DNA of 64,000 nt from Dyella flava (lineage in GTDB: Bacteria > Pseudomonadota > Gammaproteobacteria > Xanthomonadales > Rhodanobacteraceae), in assembly GCF_016904955.1 (NCBI RefSeq), contig NZ_JADIKE010000031.1, positions 123,265-187,264 on the forward strand, given 5' to 3'. Shown here piece by piece: positions 58,890 to 64,000 of the stretch (position 1 is its first letter; each line of letters opens with the position of its first letter). The position numbers and the translations under genes are program-made. Below the pieces are notes generated by a model. The model did not search any database. It saw only the letters and a list, made by a program, of their open reading frames with translations, and was not told the origin of the DNA.

Positions 58890-59384
58890 ATGGCAAAAGC
58901 GAAGGACAAGGACAAGAAAAATGCCGGGGGCACCATCGCGCTCAACAAGCGCGCCCGGCATGAATACCACATCGACCAGCGCTATGAGGCAGGCGTTGCC
59001 CTGCAAGGCTGGGAGCTAAAAGCCCTGCGCGCCGGCCGGATCAACTTCGGCGACGGCTATGCCGTGGTACTGAAAGGCGAAATCTTCCTGGTCGGCACCT
59101 CCATCCCCCCACTGATCAGCGCCTCCACCCACGTGGTCGCGGTCGACCGCCGCACCCGCAAACTGCTCCTGCACAGGCAGGAAATCGACCAGCTTATCGG
59201 CGCCGTGGAACGCAAGGGCTACACCCTGGTACCCATCGCCATGTACTGGAAAGGCAACAAGGTCAAAGTGGAAATCGGCCTGGCGCGCGGCAAGCAGGAA
59301 CACGACAAGCGCACGAGCGAAAAAGAACGCGACTGGCAGCGCGAGAAACAGCGCACGATGCGCTCGCACAATCGTATGAGCTAG
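58890..59384 (+). CDS. smpB: SsrA-binding protein SmpB
   Basis: A 164-residue tmRNA partner with an OB fold ([35 protein letters not shown]) and a basic C-terminal tail ([24 protein letters not shown]) that enters the empty A site. It is next to ssrA, its functional partner, in the order usual for this group. Confidence 0.98.
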   Translation: MAKAKDKDKKNAGGTIALNKRARHEYHIDQRYEAGVALQGWELKALRAGRINFGDGYAVVLKGEIFLVGTSIPPLISASTHVVAVDRRTRKLLLHRQEIDQLIGAVERKGYTLVPIAMYWKGNKVKVEIGLARGKQEHDKRTSEKERDWQREKQRTMRSHNRMS

Positions 59385-59393
59385 AGCGAAGAA

Positions 59394-59470
59394 AGAGTGG
59401 AGAGGAGTGAGAAGTGAGAGAAGAACCCATCTCGCAAGGCTTTCTCTTACTCCTCACTCCTCTCCACTCT
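59394..59470. repeat. palindromic GAGGAGTGAG-type repeat before ssrA
   Basis: Arms 59394-59422 and 59442-59470 match at 27 of 29 positions around a 19-base loop, purine-rich on one side and pyrimidine-rich on the other. It lies between smpB and the ssrA -10 (TATGAT, 59487-59492) and may end the smpB transcript. Confidence 0.8.
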
Positions 59471-59518
59471 CTCCTATTCAAGGTGTTATGATTCACAGGC
59501 TTAAGCCATCTTTTCCCC

Positions 59519-59871
<353 letters not shown>

Positions 59872-59881
59872 CAAAGCAAAA

Positions 59882-59910
59882 CGCCCGGCGAGAAATCACC
59901 GGGCGTTTTT
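59882..59910 (+). terminator. rho-independent terminator of ssrA
   Basis: CGCCCGG (59882-59888) pairs with CCGGGCG (59899-59905), followed by T5. Confidence 0.93.
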
Positions 59911-60047
59911 CATTTCCGGAACGCGAAGAACGAAAACCTTCGACTATTGCGATCCCCAACTTCGGCTTGATAGCTTAGTCGCTGGCCTAGACATCTAGGC
60001 AACGCAGCCGGACAGCTGCGGCCATCCGTTGCCACAGGGGGCACGTC

Positions 60048-60656
60048 GTGGGTTCAATGACTGGATCTGGCCGGCGCAAGGTTTGTTGCGCCATGCTTTT
60101 GTTGCTGATCGCCTTGCTGCCCATTAGCGCTCGGGCAGACATCTACAAATGCAGCAAAGGTGGAACAACCACGTATCAAGACGCACCCTGCGAGGATTCC
60201 GACGTACAGGCTACCCACGTCGATGCGCCCGGCTCAAGCCATTTCGTGGGCTGTTTTGCTTCCAGCACCGGCAATAACTATGGCTCATCCGTCGAAGTGC
60301 GCGCCAACGGCGCCGGCACGTATCAAATGATTGACGAGCACAATCCTCTGGCGGGAGGCGTCACGCTTAGAGCCGCAACGAATGAGGAACTGAAGTCAGT
60401 AAGCGACGGGCTCCACATCCAAATCACCGAAGGCCTCAGCCGTGACACAGGCCGACCGGCCTTAGTGAATGTCTATTCGGTTCGCACGGGATACCAGTAC
60501 GTAGTGCGCACCACGCCAACTGCAGTAGCCATTTCGCCTTCCAGCCTGTACGGCATTTACCGTGGCACCAGCGCGGAGGGACAGGCCATCACGTTGCTTT
60601 ACAGAGGCGGCGGCGTGCCGGAATTGGTTATCAAGGGATCTTGTCCGACCTATTGA
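60048..60656 (+). CDS. secreted DUF4124-domain protein
   Basis: A 202-residue exported protein. A signal peptide (MLLLLIALLPISARA) is followed at once by DIYKCSKGGTTTYQDAPC, the core of the DUF4124 domain common in Xanthomonadales and of unknown function. The rest, about 130 residues, is not recognised and looks like a beta-rich domain. The GTG at 60048 follows AGGGGG at good distance; an ATG at 60057 is the alternative. It lies between ssrA and the displaced ssrA pieces, so it is probably island cargo. Confidence 0.75.
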   Translation: MGSMTGSGRRKVCCAMLLLLIALLPISARADIYKCSKGGTTTYQDAPCEDSDVQATHVDAPGSSHFVGCFASSTGNNYGSSVEVRANGAGTYQMIDEHNPLAGGVTLRAATNEELKSVSDGLHIQITEGLSRDTGRPALVNVYSVRTGYQYVVRTTPTAVAISPSSLYGIYRGTSAEGQAITLLYRGGGVPELVIKGSCPTY

Positions 60657-60676
60657 CAAGAGATGGCGAGGTGGCG

Positions 60677-60791
60677 CGCCTCCTCCAGCATCAAAACAAA
60701 AAGCGCGGCGATGATTCGCCGGGCTTTTTGGGTGAGGTCGAGGGACGAAATCCAACAGTGAGCTAAGCATGTAGTACCGGGCGTCAAGCGC
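60677..60791 (+). repeat. degraded copies of the ssrA 3' end, terminator and body
   Basis: 60677-60731 resembles the tmRNA 3' end plus terminator (59858-59912) with changes; 60739-60791 resembles tmRNA 59782-59834, with 39 identical bases (60753-60791 to 59796-59834). The order is swapped against the real gene. Nothing else in 60657-61158 gave a supported gene; small open frames there lack family signs. The pieces suggest an attachment-site scar or repeated integration at ssrA. Confidence 0.85.
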
Positions 60792-61158
60792 GGATTCCGA
60801 TCAGGGCGAGCAGTGATTCCGCCCCCCTCAACAACCCGCTCGTGCAAAACAAGGATCGACGGCCCGCTGCTGTCAGGTGCCACTGGTTACCTTCTGAAAA
60901 GGTCAGTTCCCAACCCGGAGCGGACATCAGCCAACTCAGGAGCGCGAGCTCGATATTTCCAAGGGGAGAAAGGCATGTATCGACGTGGTTTAGCTAGCCG
61001 TGGGGGCAATGGAGGCTTATTTGCGCCGCCTGCGTCGCAGATATGAGTTCTTCTTCCCAGACGCTGGAGAGCCATATTTCGAGGATTGAGGCAGATAGCT
61101 TGCAATTGGGCAGGGGCGATATACCGATATTGCACAGTTGGGAGTCCAAGGCGATCGC

Positions 61159-62469
61159 ATGATCAAGTACTACCTTCAGCTGGCCCTTCGCAGTCTGCGT
61201 CGCAACCCAGTACTCACTGCGCTGATGGTTATAGCGATCGGTTTTGGCGTGGCGTCATCGATGACGACATATGCCGTACTGCATGCCCTATCAGGCGATC
61301 CCATCCCATGGAAGTCGAACAAATTGTTCTTTCCCCAGATCGATGCATGGGGGCCCAATCCCCATCGGAATGGCCATGAGCCTGCCGATGCCATGACGTA
61401 TATCGATGCCGTTTCATTGATGCGCGACCATCGAGCACACCGGCAGTCGGCACTTTACCCGATTGCGCCGACTGTCCGTTCTGACGATCCAGCGCAAAAG
61501 TCGCGGGAGGCACCCGGACAAGCGGTAGCTAGCGAGTTCTTTCCCATGCTCGATGTCCCATTTCTGTATGGCAGTAGTTGGGCAGCAGCCGATGACGAAC
61601 AGCATGCGAAGGTCGTGGTCATCAGCAAAAGCTTGAATCAAAGGCTATTCCGGGGAGTAAACAGCGTAGGTAGAAGCATCCAGCTCAATAGTCATAGTTA
61701 TCGGGTGATCGGTGTGCTGGGCGACTGGCATCCACAGCCAAAGTTTTATGACTTGGCCACTACTGATGCGTTTGGATCCACCGATCAAGTTTTCCTCCCA
61801 TTTACGACGGCCACCGATGCTCAGCTCGCTACCAAAAGCGGCTTTTTTTGCATCAATCTTCCCAGCCCTGGCTACGCCGCCATGCTGAACTCAAGTTGTG
61901 TCTGGATCGGCTATATGGTCGAGCTGGATACGCCCTCGCAAGTCCGCGACTATCGCAGCTATCTGGACAGCTACGCACGGGAACAGCGGGCCTCCGGCCG
62001 CTTCGGTTGGGAGCCGAATAATCGCTTGCGCGATTTGTCGGCGTGGTTAGATTTCGAGCAAGTTGTTCCTGCGCAGACCAAGATGTCCTTTGTCGTGGCG
62101 CTCTGCCTTTTACTTGTTTGCATGGTCAATACGGTGGGTTTGTTGCTGGCAAAATTTCTGCTGCGATCTGGCGAAATCGGAGTGCGTCGCGCACTAGGTG
62201 CCAATCGCATCGCCATTGCTATTCAGTTCGGCGTGGAAGCGGGCGCGATCGGCGTGACGGGAGGACTACTTGGATTAATGTTGACCTGGTTAGGTATACA
62301 AGTGACACGCGCTGCCTTGCCCAGGCAGATCGCCGACCTGGCCCACATTGATTGGTTGCTTCTATGGCAGACGCTACTACTCGCCGTTGTCGCTACCATC
62401 CTGGCGGCCCTGTACCCGGTCTGGCGCGCCATGTGCGTGCGTCCGTCCTTGCAGCTCAAGGAAGATTGA
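61159..62469 (+). CDS. ABC transporter permease, FtsX/MacB type (first of pair)
   Basis: A 436-residue membrane protein: N-terminal helix (~20-40), a MacB-like periplasmic domain (~45-275) and three C-terminal helices with the FtsX signature EIGVRRALGANR (~335). Such permeases pair with an ATPase and often an adaptor to move peptides, lipoproteins or drugs by mechanotransmission. Start 61159 avoids an unconserved lead. No ATPase gene is in the window beside it. Confidence 0.9.
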   Translation: MIKYYLQLALRSLRRNPVLTALMVIAIGFGVASSMTTYAVLHALSGDPIPWKSNKLFFPQIDAWGPNPHRNGHEPADAMTYIDAVSLMRDHRAHRQSALYPIAPTVRSDDPAQKSREAPGQAVASEFFPMLDVPFLYGSSWAAADDEQHAKVVVISKSLNQRLFRGVNSVGRSIQLNSHSYRVIGVLGDWHPQPKFYDLATTDAFGSTDQVFLPFTTATDAQLATKSGFFCINLPSPGYAAMLNSSCVWIGYMVELDTPSQVRDYRSYLDSYAREQRASGRFGWEPNNRLRDLSAWLDFEQVVPAQTKMSFVVALCLLLVCMVNTVGLLLAKFLLRSGEIGVRRALGANRIAIAIQFGVEAGAIGVTGGLLGLMLTWLGIQVTRAALPRQIADLAHIDWLLLWQTLLLAVVATILAALYPVWRAMCVRPSLQLKED

Positions 62470-62479
62470 GGAGCCACGC

Positions 62480-63739
62480 ATGCCGATGCACCCTATTCTT
62501 TCTGCCTTGCGCAGGCACAAGACGGGAACGGTCCTCATTGCTTTGCAGATCGCGCTGACCCTGGCGATCGTCTGCAATGCCTTGCTCATCATCAAGACGC
62601 AGTTCGAGCAGATGGGCCGCCCCACGGGGCTCGATGAACACAATCTGTTCGTCGTTGCAACGACACAATCCGGCATCGATAGCAGCACGGACGACGGCAA
62701 GTCGACACTCGACGCATCGATTAAAGCTGACCTTGCCGCCCTGCGGCAGCTGCCAGATGTGGTCGATGCCTACGAAACCCGATCGCTGCCATTGACGGGT
62801 GGCCTTTGGGGGCTCGGAATAAGGTTGATGCCCAACGGCGCTTATGTCTCGCACACCACCTATTTCCAAGCTGATGAACATACCCTGGCGACCTTAGGCC
62901 TGCGACTGGTGGCGGGGCGCAACTTTCGCAGCGATGAGATTGGTGAGGATGATGATTCCGGTGTTCTACAGCCAGCGGTCATCATCGTATCCAAGCACTT
63001 GGCAGATAATCTGTTCCCGCGCGGTGAGGCACTGGGCAAGTCGGTTTATTTCACTAGCGCCACAAAACCCAGCACCATCGTCGGCATCGTCGAGCGCATG
63101 CAAACAAGTTCAACCTATGGCGGGACCGACAACAGAACATGGGACACGACCTTGATGCCTATGCGCCTGGTGGGCGTATCCCGCTACTACGTGGTGCGCG
63201 TCAGATCAGGTCGGCTGGACGCGGCCATGCAGAGTGTGCCGGAAGCCCTGTATGTCCAAGATCCGCAGCGCATCATTCCTGATGGCTCAGACGACAACGA
63301 TCCAGGCGTTCGCAGTTTCGCGCAGATTCGTTCCGAGGCCTACCAGGGCGATCGCACACTGGCGATGTTGATGGGCATCATCAGTATTATTCTGCTGGCG
63401 GTAACTGGCTGCGGCATCGCGGGACTTTCCAGCTTCTGGGTCGGCCAGCGTCGGCGGCATATCGGAGTGCGCCGTGCGCTCGGCGCAACTCGGCGTGACA
63501 TCGCTCGTTACTTTCTTATCGAAAACGCACTGATTAGCGCTATCGGCATCATCGTCGGAATACTTTTTGCGTTCGAGTTCAACGGGTGGTTGATGAAGCA
63601 GTTCGAGCTGGCACGGCTTCCACCAACCTACGTCTTGATCGGCGCGGCAATGCTATTGATGTTAAGCCAGGGGGCCGCTCTCGCCCCCGCATTGCGCGCT
63701 GCGCGGATTGCACCGGTGCAAGCTATTCGCTCAAGGTGA
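62480..63739 (+). CDS. ABC transporter permease, FtsX/MacB type (second of pair)
   Basis: A 419-residue permease with the same plan: one N-terminal helix (~15-37), periplasmic domain (~40-300), three helices and the motif HIGVRRALGATRRDI (~333). The start at 62480 has GAGGAG seven bases upstream and lies 10 bases after the first permease, so the two form an operon and likely a heterodimer. The ends are diverged. An IS1182-family element begins ~17 bases after its stop, which could have removed or displaced downstream partners. Confidence 0.9.
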   Translation: MPMHPILSALRRHKTGTVLIALQIALTLAIVCNALLIIKTQFEQMGRPTGLDEHNLFVVATTQSGIDSSTDDGKSTLDASIKADLAALRQLPDVVDAYETRSLPLTGGLWGLGIRLMPNGAYVSHTTYFQADEHTLATLGLRLVAGRNFRSDEIGEDDDSGVLQPAVIIVSKHLADNLFPRGEALGKSVYFTSATKPSTIVGIVERMQTSSTYGGTDNRTWDTTLMPMRLVGVSRYYVVRVRSGRLDAAMQSVPEALYVQDPQRIIPDGSDDNDPGVRSFAQIRSEAYQGDRTLAMLMGIISIILLAVTGCGIAGLSSFWVGQRRRHIGVRRALGATRRDIARYFLIENALISAIGIIVGILFAFEFNGWLMKQFELARLPPTYVLIGAAMLLMLSQGAALAPALRAARIAPVQAIRSR

Positions 63740-63756
63740 AAGGTCAGCTTCTGACC

Positions 63757-64000
63757 GAGGCTGTGTGAAAACCAGAAACTGGAGTCGCGATCCGCATTGG
63801 TTCGCTACGAAGCAGACTCATGTGTATGATTGCGGTCAGGTTGCGATGGCCTGCATCAACTTCGCTACGCCCATGATCTTGATTGCCCGCTTCATGTTGT
63901 AAGCCAATACATACAAGCTCATTTCAGTAGCGACCTTTGGCAAGGTTCGCATGAGGAAATGGGTTGATCCCATCCAGGCCTTGAGGGTTCCAAAGACGTG
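63757..64000 (-). mobile_element. IS1182-family insertion sequence, one end
   Basis: The element starts near the GAGGCTGTGTGAAAAC sequence at ~63757-63772, which looks like a terminal inverted repeat, and runs off the right edge. It contains the 3' end of a transposase gene on the minus strand. Confidence 0.75.
63836..64000 (-). CDS. IS1182-family transposase, C-terminal part
   Basis: The last 54 residues of a DDE transposase, cut by the window edge. The frame shows FGTLKAWMG, HFLMRTLPKVATEMSL and YVLAYNMKRAIKIMG, the C-terminal block of IS1182 (and related IS5-like) transposases, and ends in TGA at 63836. Without the N-terminal part its integrity is unknown. Confidence 0.88.
   Translation of the reverse strand, partial: HVFGTLKAWMGSTHFLMRTLPKVATEMSLYVLAYNMKRAIKIMGVAKLMQAIAT

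Noticed and set aside
60813..61046. 77-codon frame before the ABC permeases
   Set aside because: No family likeness, no ribosome-binding site, lies in decayed island sequence.

Overview
The window is a GC-rich gammaproteobacterial chromosome segment, most likely from the Rhodanobacteraceae (Dyella, Rhodanobacter, Frateuria or Luteibacter type) in the Xanthomonadales. The evidence is gene order: recN | hrcA-grpE-dnaK-(insert)-dnaJ-dapB, carA-carB-greA, fur | bamE, ratA-rnfH, smpB-ssrA. A copLAB copper cluster, a lysine/alanine-tailed HU-like protein and a C-minus type L36 also fit. The genus is an inference; no rRNA gene is present.

Layout. 1-9.8 kb: the start of an S46 peptidase (cut by the left edge), a MarR-controlled EmrAB/outer-membrane efflux operon with a DUF302 gene, and a TetR regulator divergent from an SDR/thiolase pair. 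9.8-17.9 kb: a DedA-rhodanese fusion, aquaporin Z, a methyltransferase, an HU-like protein, and a copper cluster copL-copA-copB-cytochrome c-TauE/SafE. 18-25 kb: a large hybrid histidine kinase, an MBL hydrolase, and a tightly packed FAD oxidoreductase/CsaA-like/GNAT operon. 25-33.3 kb: envelope and housekeeping genes cmk, rpsA, ihfB, lapA, lapB, a WecA-like transferase, a CapD/FlaA1-type dehydratase and galU, all on the minus strand. 33.4-38.5 kb: ACBP, 2,4-dienoyl-CoA reductase, a LysR regulator, rpmJ, a 383-bp MITE-like repeat and a CPBP protease. 38.6-52.4 kb: greA/carB/carA, a 2OG-Fe(II) oxygenase, a CaCA exchanger with a Mn2+-type (yybP-ykoY) riboswitch, dapB, and the heat-shock cluster with a TMEM175 channel gene between dnaK and dnaJ. 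52.6-59.9 kb: recN, a two-component pair, a candidate structured small RNA, fur, bamE, rnfH, ratA, smpB and tmRNA. 60-64 kb: an accessory segment behind ssrA with degraded ssrA copies, a DUF4124 protein, an ABC permease pair and the end of an IS1182-family element.

The most notable non-coding signals are the riboswitch before the CaCA exchanger, an RNA candidate with nine GGA motifs (two in CsrA-site-like hairpins) after the 55-kb histidine kinase, a clear sigma-32 promoter before dnaK without a visible CIRCE element, and displaced ssrA fragments. Several intergenic palindromic repeats of different families separate the housekeeping blocks. No complete integrase, CRISPR array, rRNA or tRNA gene was seen. 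No wholly new multi-gene defence or metabolic system was recognised.
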